From Gammaproteobacteria bacterium (GTDB taxonomy: Bacteria; Pseudomonadota; Gammaproteobacteria; JAADGQ01), in contig WFXF01000086.1 in assembly GCA_015490755.1 (NCBI GenBank), positions 1 to 64,000 on the forward strand: DNA of 64,000 bases. Direction: 5' to 3'. Positions 1 to 8,314 of this stretch are shown here, one piece after another. Each line of letters opens with the position of its first letter. Positions within the stretch are counted from its first letter, which is position 1. The notes below the pieces were generated by a model that saw only the letters and a list, made by a program, of their open reading frames with translations, was not told where the DNA came from and did not search any database. The position numbers and the translations under genes are program-made.

Positions 1-1924
1 CATCACCAGAACCACCGGCATTCATCATGCGCCCCATACCGTCCATACCACCCATTCCCATCATGGGGCTACCATTGAACTGACGGCTGACCAGCATCAC
101 TTTGTCGTTGACATCGTAATTCCCAAAATCAATAACAATTTCGGCACGTTCTGCGGCACCAAGCAGTATGTGATCTGTTTCGACCGGTTCGGGTAACAGT
201 CCGCCATCCGTACCGACCACATGGAATTTTGCGCCATCACTCAAAGCGACATCCATGGTACGAGCATTGGAGGTGTTGTAAATCCGGAAGCGATATTGGC
301 GGCTTTCAACTTCCAGTTTTGGCAGTTCAACGCCGTTGACCAAAATCACATCACCGAGATTGCCATCCTCATCTTCACTGCGTGTTTTATAGGCGAGTTC
401 ACGAACGCCCCCATTGTCTGCTTTAAAGCGACGATCTTGAATCAGCACGGGAATGTCATAGTCACCAGCAGGCAGTTGTTTGTTCTCTTCCAGTTGTTGG
501 CTGATATCATCATCAATCAAAAACAGACCGGCCAAACCTTGATAAACCTGCTCCCCCGTTTTTTCATGTGGATGTGGATGAAACCAGAGCGATGCCGCAG
601 GTTGTTCGATAGTGAAACTATAGGTACGCGACTCGTTTGCAAGAATAGGAAATTCCGGGCCACCATCCTGAATCGCTGGAATCTTGAAGCCATGCCAGTG
701 AATGGTTGTTATGTCATTCAGGTTGTTGGTCACGGGGAAGGTCATTTTATCCCCCCTGCTGGCACGAATAACGGGGGGTAGAGCTGAGCCGTTATAACGC
801 AGCATGGGTGTAGTCCAGCTACCATCTGGAGTTATGACCGGCACTTGAACATTCGCTTCAGGGTTCAAGGTATAAGTGCCCCGGTTATCATCAGGGTTTC
901 CATCCTCATCACTCATAACGGGCAGATGAATAAAGTCGGGTAAATTTGTGGCAACAAGGTTGGCTGTTGTCTCTTCAGCGGCATCACTATTTTGTTGCTG
1001 CATCTTTTCAAACGGGGCTAAATCCATGCCCATATGTTCGAGCTCAACCTTTTCATCGTCGCTGATGTCACCCGCCATAAAGCGATCCAGGGTGTTGTTA
1101 AGCAGTTTGGCACGCGCCTGGCCGTAGCCACTTTTCTGATCATGCTTTTCAAGTTCAATCTCGCTGCCATCCCGATCCATGATCTGGAGGGAGGTGCTAC
1201 CCTGACGGCCATCAAGCTCGCCATCGGATAAATCTGCAACGCGTGTATCGATCAGCTCAAAGACCTGACCGGGTTTAAGGTTCATGTTATGTGCTTCGTA
1301 AGAAAAACTGATGGCCCGGTTGCGAGCCAGTGCTTCTTGCTGGTTTGCAGGCAGTGTCGATGTGAGGTTGCCGATACGCAGAATGTCGTCACCCGAACTG
1401 ACGGGCAGAGGGGTCGTGCCATCAATTAATTTGGCTTTAATCAGTGCACTGGCTTCCTGAATCGCTATCGCCGCATCTTTCCCTTGAGCCAACTCTTTTT
1501 TAACCATCTTGGCCAATAGAGTGGTCTCGGGTGTCATCGCAATATATTGTTTATTTTTAATGATGTTATTCAATTCAGAGGCGGTGAATACGGTCATCAA
1601 ACCGGTGGTGGAATCAGGAGAAACGGTTTCACCCGTAGCTTCATCAGCGTAACTCCCCCCCAGGCTTTCAATAAAAACAGCCTTGTTTTCCAAATTCGGG
1701 ATTTCCATTTGAAACAGACCGTCATGACTACCACCGCTCGCCAACACGTTACCTGCCGCATCAGTCATGCGGATGATGGCACTATCAATAGGACCTTTAA
1801 ACACACTGCCGGATAATATTTGAGTTTGTTCTGTCGCCAGCATGTCATTGCTGCCGCCACAACCTGCTAATGTCGTGAGTGCAATACTCACACTAAGCGC
1901 TATTGCTGTTTTTTTAGTTTTCAT
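1..1924 (-). CDS. Multicopper oxidase with lipoprotein signal and ~300 aa N-terminal extension (3' end off window)
   Basis: Hand translation from ATG at 1924 stays open to the left edge: MKTKKTAIALSVSIALTTLAGCGGS (lipobox LAGC), then copper motifs HWHGFK and WFHPHPHEKTG; Met-rich GSPMMGMGGMDGMGRMMNAGG near the edge. Not in the ORF track because it runs off the window. Confidence 0.9.
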   Translation of the reverse strand, partial: MKTKKTAIALSVSIALTTLAGCGGSNDMLATEQTQILSGSVFKGPIDSAIIRMTDAAGNVLASGGSHDGLFQMEIPNLENKAVFIESLGGSYADEATGETVSPDSTTGLMTVFTASELNNIIKNKQYIAMTPETTLLAKMVKKELAQGKDAAIAIQEASALIKAKLIDGTTPLPVSSGDDILRIGNLTSTLPANQQEALARNRAISFSYEAHNMNLKPGQVFELIDTRVADLSDGELDGRQGSTSLQIMDRDGSEIELEKHDQKSGYGQARAKLLNNTLDRFMAGDISDDEKVELEHMGMDLAPFEKMQQQNSDAAEETTANLVATNLPDFIHLPVMSDEDGNPDDNRGTYTLNPEANVQVPVITPDGSWTTPMLRYNGSALPPVIRASRGDKMTFPVTNNLNDITTIHWHGFKIPAIQDGGPEFPILANESRTYSFTIEQPAASLWFHPHPHEKTGEQVYQGLAGLFLIDDDISQQLEENKQLPAGDYDIPVLIQDRRFKADNGGVRELAYKTRSEDEDGNLGDVILVNGVELPKLEVESRQYRFRIYNTSNARTMDVALSDGAKFHVVGTDGGLLPEPVETDHILLGAAERAEIVIDFGNYDVNDKVMLVSRQFNGSPMMGMGGMDGMGRMMNAGGSGD

Positions 1925-1943
1925 TGATCACTCCTGGTTTGAT

Positions 1944-1957
1944 CGGGATATATCCCG
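1944..1957. promoter_or_regulatory. 14-bp perfect palindrome CGGGATATATCCCG in leader of multicopper oxidase gene
   Basis: Read directly; 20 bp upstream of the ATG. Confidence 0.4.
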
Positions 1958-1968
1958 TGGTGAACCTA

Positions 1969-1998
1969 ATATCGCGATGAAATTTCACAAGGTTGACA
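1969..1998 (-). promoter_or_regulatory. Candidate ECF-type promoter (TGTCAACC-N16-CGATAT)
   Basis: Same TGTCAACC-N16-CGAYWT layout and same A/T-rich upstream block as at 4872..4901 upstream of the ECF sigma gene. Confidence 0.5.
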
Positions 1999-2026
1999 AA
2001 GAAGTAAAAAATATTTTTTTAGACGA

Positions 2027-3037
2027 TCAATACCGAACACTGACCCCAAAATAACCACTCAACAAAAATTGGTCTTTTACTAAATTTGAGCGGTATTGCC
2101 CGGCATTAATACGGCTGTTAATGTGCCACTTTTTGCTCAGCGGATAGCTCAGACTGAGAGTGGTGGTGATATAAGTATCATTCTGTGCTTCGCCTTGAGA
2201 ACCATTGGGAGAGTCATTGGCCATAGAGTCTGAAACATTATTCATCCTCATTCCCATCATATCCATACCATTTTCATCACCATGCATGGCATCGCTTGTC
2301 TCCATATCATCGTAACGATAGTTACGCCAGGTGAACTGAATATTGCCTTCCAGTTTTTTCCAGTGCCAGGCACTGTATGCCAAACTCAAACGAGATACAT
2401 TGTAACTGTAGCGCTGCATCGGCATGGCATCAAAACGACTCATTTCTGCATCGATGTTCCAGTAAGGGGCGTTATGTGGGTGAGAAAAATAGTAACGTCC
2501 CCCCAGACTGAACCGATCAGCAGTGTAAGCCGCAGCGGGGTTATCATCATATTGCTCTTGTTGCCATGCCACGTTGAGATCCAGCCCTGAATTTTGTTGA
2601 CCAAACCAGCCCAATGTCAGGCCAACACCGCCCGCCTGATTGTTATAGGCGGGTTGATCATCGTCCTGATAATCACTGAACTGGAGATTTAAACGGGTCA
2701 ACCAATTCTGGCTGAGTGCAGACATCCATGCACCATTAAACCCAAGTGAACGAATATTGCCTGCATTGTCAAGCCCTTGATCCAGATTGGCTTGAGCGGC
2801 AATCGAGTAACCGCCCTGGTTATTCAGCTGTTGCCAACCCCAGCGCCCCCCCAACTGCCAGCCGGTTCGATCTGTGGTCACTGTCCCCGATGCATTGGCG
2901 ACCTGGTTCGATTGCAGATTTTGTTGATTAATGTAACTCAAATTGCTGTCAAGAGTGAGCAAGCTCTCTCCATAAGCGGCTGAGACTGAGAGTATGGAAA
3001 GTATGGCCAAGGCATTTGTTTTATCAACTATTTTCAA
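2027..3037 (-). CDS. Outer-membrane beta-barrel protein, putative
   Basis: Signal peptide, alternating strand pattern, C-terminal aromatic (SVRY); Met-rich loop MHGDENGMDMMGMRMNN. Confidence 0.7.
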   Translation of the reverse strand: MKIVDKTNALAILSILSVSAAYGESLLTLDSNLSYINQQNLQSNQVANASGTVTTDRTGWQLGGRWGWQQLNNQGGYSIAAQANLDQGLDNAGNIRSLGFNGAWMSALSQNWLTRLNLQFSDYQDDDQPAYNNQAGGVGLTLGWFGQQNSGLDLNVAWQQEQYDDNPAAAYTADRFSLGGRYYFSHPHNAPYWNIDAEMSRFDAMPMQRYSYNVSRLSLAYSAWHWKKLEGNIQFTWRNYRYDDMETSDAMHGDENGMDMMGMRMNNVSDSMANDSPNGSQGEAQNDTYITTTLSLSYPLSKKWHINSRINAGQYRSNLVKDQFLLSGYFGVSVRY

Positions 3038-3537
3038 TGGTGTGCCCCTTTCATAGCCGATGCATCATGGCCACTCTCCATCATGTTCTGCATACCACTC
3101 CCATGAGAATGACTCCCGCCCATGCGATCGTGAAATTGTTGGAAACGCTCCATCATATGTTGTTGCCGTTCCGGACTCATCCCCTGAAACTTTTCATGAC
3201 TCTTCATCATTTGCTGACGATCCGCTTCAGGCAGTGATTTGAAGTGATCGTAAGCTTTTTGCATGGAGTGGCGTTGATTTTCATCAAGATCTTGCCAACG
3301 CTGAAACCGTTGCCATAACGCGCTGCGCCGCTCTGAGGGCAATGATAACCATTTTTCACCCAGCTGCATCAGTTGTTGACGCTGCTGGAGAGGAAGTTTA
3401 TTCCAATCCGATTCAAATTGCCCCAGCACCTGCTGTACCTCGGGCTTGAGCGTTTGCCATTGCGCAGGGGGAGCCGCCCAGACAGTCTGTACGAATGAGA
3501 TCATCAGCAATAGCGCTGTCAATTTAATTTTCATCAT
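3034..3537 (-). CDS. DUF3106-like secreted protein with His/Met-rich C-terminus
   Basis: Likely start at MMKIKLTALLLMISFVQTVWA; WQTLKPEVQQVLGQFESDWNKLPLQQRQQLM..W; tail MMERFQQFHDRMGGSHSHGSGMQNMMESGHDASAMKGAHH. Confidence 0.75.
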   Translation of the reverse strand: MMKIKLTALLLMISFVQTVWAAPPAQWQTLKPEVQQVLGQFESDWNKLPLQQRQQLMQLGEKWLSLPSERRSALWQRFQRWQDLDENQRHSMQKAYDHFKSLPEADRQQMMKSHEKFQGMSPERQQHMMERFQQFHDRMGGSHSHGSGMQNMMESGHDASAMKGAHH

Positions 3538-3754
3538 CTTTCTCCCTGCCAGTCTGTATGGCAGATTCAGGTTTTTCATTCTGTTGTTGTGTCGTAGCCA
3601 GCAAGTTTTCAAACTCCTGATCTGACAAATTCATCAACAAAGGCAGTTGGGCTAAAAATTCCTTTGGCAGAGTCGCGGGAGGCTCCTCAGCCTGAAGTGG
3701 CAGAGCCATGAGCAATATCGCTCCTGCCATCATCACCTTTTTTCTCATAATCAT
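3524..3754 (-). CDS. Small secreted protein of the ECF operon
   Basis: 76 aa with signal peptide, overlaps both neighbours by a few bp (translational coupling). Confidence 0.6.
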   Translation of the reverse strand: MIMRKKVMMAGAILLMALPLQAEEPPATLPKEFLAQLPLLMNLSDQEFENLLATTQQQNEKPESAIQTGREKDDEN

Positions 3755-4128
3755 CCTTCTTGAACTTCCTGGATTGGCATCTGTTTCGCCAACCAGTCAT
3801 AAAACTCGGGGGATTCAAGAAGAGCCAGAGGCACTTGATCATCCATGACCCAATCAGGCAGGGCAGCCACTTGATTGGCAGAGTGGTGTGCGGAAGACGG
3901 AAGGCTGTGCTCTGTCGTTGACAACAGAGAGTAGGTAGAGACCACAACCGCGAATGTCGCCAATGCCAATACGGGTTGAGGTCGCAACCAGTTGAAGCGG
4001 TTTTGTTGTGAATTTTCTAGAGCCATCTCCGTCATTTCATCAAGTCGACGTCGATGGCGCTGGGCGAGCTGCTCAGCTTTTTGATTCAGCAGCTCTTTAG
4101 GGGTTACTCGATCTTTAGTCTTCATCAA
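3751..4128 (-). CDS. Membrane-anchored putative anti-sigma factor (DUF3619-like)
   Basis: Basic N-terminal region, single TM (PVLALATFAVVVSTYSLL), overlaps ECF sigma gene end. Confidence 0.6.
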   Translation of the reverse strand: MMKTKDRVTPKELLNQKAEQLAQRHRRRLDEMTEMALENSQQNRFNWLRPQPVLALATFAVVVSTYSLLSTTEHSLPSSAHHSANQVAALPDWVMDDQVPLALLESPEFYDWLAKQMPIQEVQEG

Positions 4129-4672
4129 TCCACTCTCCCAAATGTTCTCTTAGTGCTTGCATGGCACGCGAAAGATGAGTTTTCACACTGCCTTCTGAGC
4201 ACTTCATAATGGTGGCCGTATCACTGACACTGAATGCCTGCCACTGTCGTAACAGATACGCTTCCTGCTGGCGTGCGGGCAACAGAGACAATGCGCCTTC
4301 AAAGTGTTGAGCCAGTTGCTCGGCACGATGGCCTTGCTCAGGGCCTTCCTCATCCCCTGCTGAAAATTCAACTAACTCATTTTCCTCATCATCATTCGTT
4401 GAAAGCCTTGAAAAGGGGACGATGCGCGCAATGCGGTTGCGCCAAATCTGTTTGCGCTGCCAATCGGCAATGCGTCGCCCCAGAATTTTGTAAAGCAGAT
4501 TCTTCCATATCTCTTCATCATACTTTTGTGCGCTGGCGACAAACCCGATCATGGCTTCTTGCAACAGATCCTGAGCAACCTCTTCATCACGCACGCGCAA
4601 ACAGGCAAATGCCAGTGCACCGCCACGTACCGATTGCAAAAAGTGGCCCAGCCTGGCTTCATTACTTTGCAC
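4115..4672 (-). CDS. RNA polymerase sigma factor, ECF-type sigma-70 family
   Basis: Region 2 and region 4 signatures (DEEVAQDLLQEAMIGF; LLPARQQEAYLLRQWQAFSVSDTATIMKCSEGSVKTHLSRAMQALRE). Confidence 0.9.
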   Translation of the reverse strand: MQSNEARLGHFLQSVRGGALAFACLRVRDEEVAQDLLQEAMIGFVASAQKYDEEIWKNLLYKILGRRIADWQRKQIWRNRIARIVPFSRLSTNDDEENELVEFSAGDEEGPEQGHRAEQLAQHFEGALSLLPARQQEAYLLRQWQAFSVSDTATIMKCSEGSVKTHLSRAMQALREHLGEWIDED

Positions 4673-4871
4673 TGAGTTGAATCTTGTCCATGATTTTTTC
4701 TTGAGTCACACTGCCCTTCATTATAATGGCCTAATTAAAAATACCCCATGGCAGCAATATGATTTTTATAAAAAGCAGCTTTAAATTTCATACGTTTCAC
4801 CCATCTATTTCCAGGTTCATTATCCACTCAAGGGTGGTCACTCACAAAATTAAATCTCTGTGATAAGCTTA

Positions 4872-4901
4872 AAGTCGTAATGAAACCAGAGATGGTTGAC
4901 A
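4872..4901 (-). promoter_or_regulatory. Candidate ECF-type promoter (TGTCAACC-N16-CGACTT) upstream of the sigma gene
   Basis: Matches 1969..1998 including upstream AAATATTTTTTA block and internal TTTCAT. Confidence 0.5.
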
Positions 4902-5053
4902 TAAAGATTAAAAAATATTTACAAACAAAACCACAGTAGTGATGTGTCATTAAATATATGTTCGCCTCTCGTTTATACGTTCAAATAAAACTCATCAAGT
5001 GCCGATACATCCATCACAATAATATAAGTTCACTTTACACCGGGATGTGAAAC

Positions 5054-6136
5054 ATGAGAGCAGGAGCCTATACACTTTTACTCAGCATATTACTTTCAGG
5101 TTGCGCATTATCACCTGGTATGAATATGGAATCTCTTCCTAGCTGGCGTGGTATCACAATCACTCCGATTACTGCAAATCTCGTTCAAGAGCAAAACAGG
5201 AACGCTGCTATATTGCGAACCGAAAACTCTAAAATCTCCTTGCAGCAAAATGATTCAGACACTGAGTACAAAATAGGGCCACAAGATATTCTCAGTATTA
5301 CAGTCTGGGATCACCCCGAACTTACCATTCCCGCGGGAAGCTTTAGAACAGCGGAAGAAGCGGGGCATTTAGTCGATGATAGTGGCCATATTTTTTACCC
5401 TTATGTAGGTCGTGTCAAAGTCGCAGGAAAAACCATTGGCGAGGTTCGTGATACTCTGACAGCTGCAATCAGCCGCAAAGTTGTACGCCCCCAGCTCGAT
5501 GTTAGAGTCATCGCTTATCGCAGTAAAAAAGTCTATATTACTGGAGAAGTCACAACACCCGGGCCGCAATTTATTACAGACATTCCTCTCACATTAATGC
5601 AAGCCATCAACCAGGCAGGAAACCTGACAGATCGCTCGGATATGGTTAATGTCACGCTGACCCGAGATGGAAAAACTTACCCTGTTAATCTGTTGGCAAT
5701 GTATGAACAAGGTGATCTAAGCCAGAATATTTTACTCAAAGATCGAGACACTCTTTACATTCCATCACAAGATCTGCGTAAAGTGTTTGTATTAGGAGAA
5801 GTGCAACGACCCTCATCAATCCTTATGCCTAAAGGCCGAATCAGTCTGGCTGAAGCGATCAGTGATGCCGGTGGGGTCAACCGACTGACCTCAAAACCTG
5901 AACAAATTTTTGTAATCCGCAATATTGAAAATGAAACCACTCCAGCCGTCTATCAGCTGAATGGAAAGTCACCAGACTCCATGATTCTGGGTGATCAGTT
6001 TATGCTCAAACCGCGTGACATTGTTTATGTAGAAACAGCAGGGATCACACGCTGGAACAGAGTTATTCAACAGCTCGTTCCTACCACCACACTTCTTAAC
6101 AATTCCGTTAATACCGACTACCTGCTTTCCCAATAA
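5054..6136 (+). CDS. wza: Polysaccharide export outer-membrane lipoprotein (Wza family)
   Basis: Lipobox LLSGC; YKIGPQDILSITVWDHPEL; SLBB repeats VYITGEVTTPG, VFVLGEVQRPS. Confidence 0.92.
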   Translation: MRAGAYTLLLSILLSGCALSPGMNMESLPSWRGITITPITANLVQEQNRNAAILRTENSKISLQQNDSDTEYKIGPQDILSITVWDHPELTIPAGSFRTAEEAGHLVDDSGHIFYPYVGRVKVAGKTIGEVRDTLTAAISRKVVRPQLDVRVIAYRSKKVYITGEVTTPGPQFITDIPLTLMQAINQAGNLTDRSDMVNVTLTRDGKTYPVNLLAMYEQGDLSQNILLKDRDTLYIPSQDLRKVFVLGEVQRPSSILMPKGRISLAEAISDAGGVNRLTSKPEQIFVIRNIENETTPAVYQLNGKSPDSMILGDQFMLKPRDIVYVETAGITRWNRVIQQLVPTTTLLNNSVNTDYLLSQ

Positions 6137-6143
6137 AACTTAT

Positions 6144-8306
6144 ATGAATACCACTACAGCAAACAACCAAAACACTCCCGCTGGAATGAGCATCAGTGAT
6201 GTATGGTATACCCTCATTGCATCAAAATGGTTAATTATAATAATCACGGCACTAGCCACATTATGTGGCGTTGCCTATGCGTTAATTGTTCAACCTGTTT
6301 ATCAAACTGACACCATTTTACAGCTTGCAGAAAGGTCAGAAGGAATCGGCTCCCTCTCTGGTTCAAACACACTCTCTTTGGGGCAATCGTCTTCTATTGC
6401 TGAAGAGATCGAAATTATTCAGTCGCGCACGACTTTAAATAAAGTAGTCAATGCACTTGACCTTGATATTTCCGCAACCCCAAAGTATTTCCCGGTTATT
6501 GGGAAAGCTGTTGCTCGTAAGGCTGATTTAGCCCTGGGATTAGCTCCGCCTCTATTTGATAAAAAGCAATATGCCTGGGGCGGTGAACGTATTGCAGTCA
6601 AAACATTAAAAGTGCCGTCAACTTATATCGGAAATTCAGCTTTCTTTACATTGATTGCAGGTAAAGATAGCACTTATAGCCTATTGGACTCTCAAAAAAA
6701 TACTTTGCTGGAAGGCCGTGTCGGAGAACTTGAAGAGATAACTCTAGCCAATGGTGAAAAATTAGAGATTAATGTTTCGGATCTATACGCTAGACCTGGT
6801 ACGCACTTTATTATTCAAAAATTGGCTCAAATGGCTGTTATTGACAGTCTAAAGTCATCTATCACAATTCATGAGCTAGGTAACACCAAAGGCAGCGGGG
6901 TAAAACGTTCAGGTTTGCTACAAATAAGCATGACAGGCAGTAATCCTGAAACGATTGCTGACGTTGTCAACATGATTGCAGAAACCTACATTCAACAAGG
7001 AGCTGAACAAAAATCAAAGATCGCCAAAAAAACACTGGAGTTACTTGAGAGCCAATTAGGAAAATCGACTGGAAAACGTATTGGTAACAGAAAAGTCAAT
7101 AATAGTGCAAACTCATCCAAAGAGACTCAAGTGACTCTTAATAGAATTATCTCTATTGAATCCAAACTCTCTGAACTCCTCCAGCAAAAGGAAGAGCTGA
7201 GCCAAAAATTTACTGAGGAGCACTATCGGATGATCTCTTCGAACAAACAGATAGAACGTTTGCAAGAAGAGAGAAACATGCTGAAAAGAAAAATCAGAAA
7301 TGCACCCAATAAAGTGCAAGATCAACTATTCGACAAGATGGAAGAGCTTAAAGTTATTATTGCCAGCTCCATGAGCGACACTCGTATTCTTGATTATGCA
7401 ATCACACCTTATAAACCCATAAAGCCTAAAAAAACTTTTTCAGTCTTGCTGGCATTTGCATTGGGACTTATTTTCAGTTTTGGCATTGTACTTGTTAGAA
7501 AAAGCTTTACGCCAGGAATACAAGACCCCAATATCATTGAGGAAGCTACTCAACTGCCTGTTTTAGCTAATATTTTACACAGTAAACGTCAGCGTGCACT
7601 GCTTGATGCCGCACAGCGTGGTGCTGGCAAGCGAGCAGTGATTGCTGCATTAAATCATGATGACCCTTCCATTGAAGGGCTCCGGCATCTTCGTGCGGCA
7701 CTGACTTCACAACTCGCCAACTGTAAAAATAACCGGATTATGATAGCAGGCCCAATACCGGGTATTGGAAAATCATTTGTATCACTAAATTTCAGTGCTG
7801 TTCTGGCACGCTCAGGGCGACGTGTTTTACTCATTGATGGCGATATGCATAAGGGGAAGCTGAGTAAAATATTTAATTTTAAAAATGCCCAGGGGCTTGC
7901 AGAAGTCCTTCATCAGGAAGCTGATATCAGACTGATCATTCGCAAAACAGGTATCGAAAATCTTAATATTATTACTGCAGGCAAACCGCTTAAAAATGCC
8001 ACCGAGCTGCTCATGCAAGATAAACTTGATTCAGCACTCTATGACGTTGCCCAGTTTTATGACCATGTCATCATCGATTCCCCACCCGTTCTGGCGGTGA
8101 GTGATGCCACCATGATTGGCCGTTCAACAGGTATGACTCTGATCGTTCTTAAATCCGGCATACACTCTTTACGTGAAATTGACACAACAATCAAACGACT
8201 CAAGCAGGCAGGAGTCTACCCTGACGGTATTGTTTTAAATGATATTAAAGCAACAAACCCCGGCTATGACCAATACTACGGCTACTCCTATGCCGACAAT
8301 TCGTAA
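6144..8306 (+). CDS. wzc: Polysaccharide co-polymerase / tyrosine autokinase (Wzc family)
   Basis: Two TMs, P-loop AGPIPGIGKSFVSLNFS, VLLIDGDMHKG, C-terminal Tyr cluster GYDQYYGYSYADNS. Confidence 0.92.
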   Translation: MNTTTANNQNTPAGMSISDVWYTLIASKWLIIIITALATLCGVAYALIVQPVYQTDTILQLAERSEGIGSLSGSNTLSLGQSSSIAEEIEIIQSRTTLNKVVNALDLDISATPKYFPVIGKAVARKADLALGLAPPLFDKKQYAWGGERIAVKTLKVPSTYIGNSAFFTLIAGKDSTYSLLDSQKNTLLEGRVGELEEITLANGEKLEINVSDLYARPGTHFIIQKLAQMAVIDSLKSSITIHELGNTKGSGVKRSGLLQISMTGSNPETIADVVNMIAETYIQQGAEQKSKIAKKTLELLESQLGKSTGKRIGNRKVNNSANSSKETQVTLNRIISIESKLSELLQQKEELSQKFTEEHYRMISSNKQIERLQEERNMLKRKIRNAPNKVQDQLFDKMEELKVIIASSMSDTRILDYAITPYKPIKPKKTFSVLLAFALGLIFSFGIVLVRKSFTPGIQDPNIIEEATQLPVLANILHSKRQRALLDAAQRGAGKRAVIAALNHDDPSIEGLRHLRAALTSQLANCKNNRIMIAGPIPGIGKSFVSLNFSAVLARSGRRVLLIDGDMHKGKLSKIFNFKNAQGLAEVLHQEADIRLIIRKTGIENLNIITAGKPLKNATELLMQDKLDSALYDVAQFYDHVIIDSPPVLAVSDATMIGRSTGMTLIVLKSGIHSLREIDTTIKRLKQAGVYPDGIVLNDIKATNPGYDQYYGYSYADNS

Positions 8307-8314
8307 TTCACAAC

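Noticed and set aside
221-1816. Plus-strand ORFs (221..781, 1034..1231, 1547..1816)
   Set aside because: Antisense to the multicopper oxidase, which translates continuously with lipobox and copper motifs
4234-4680. 148-aa plus-strand ORF
   Set aside because: Antisense to the ECF sigma gene; no recognisable protein features
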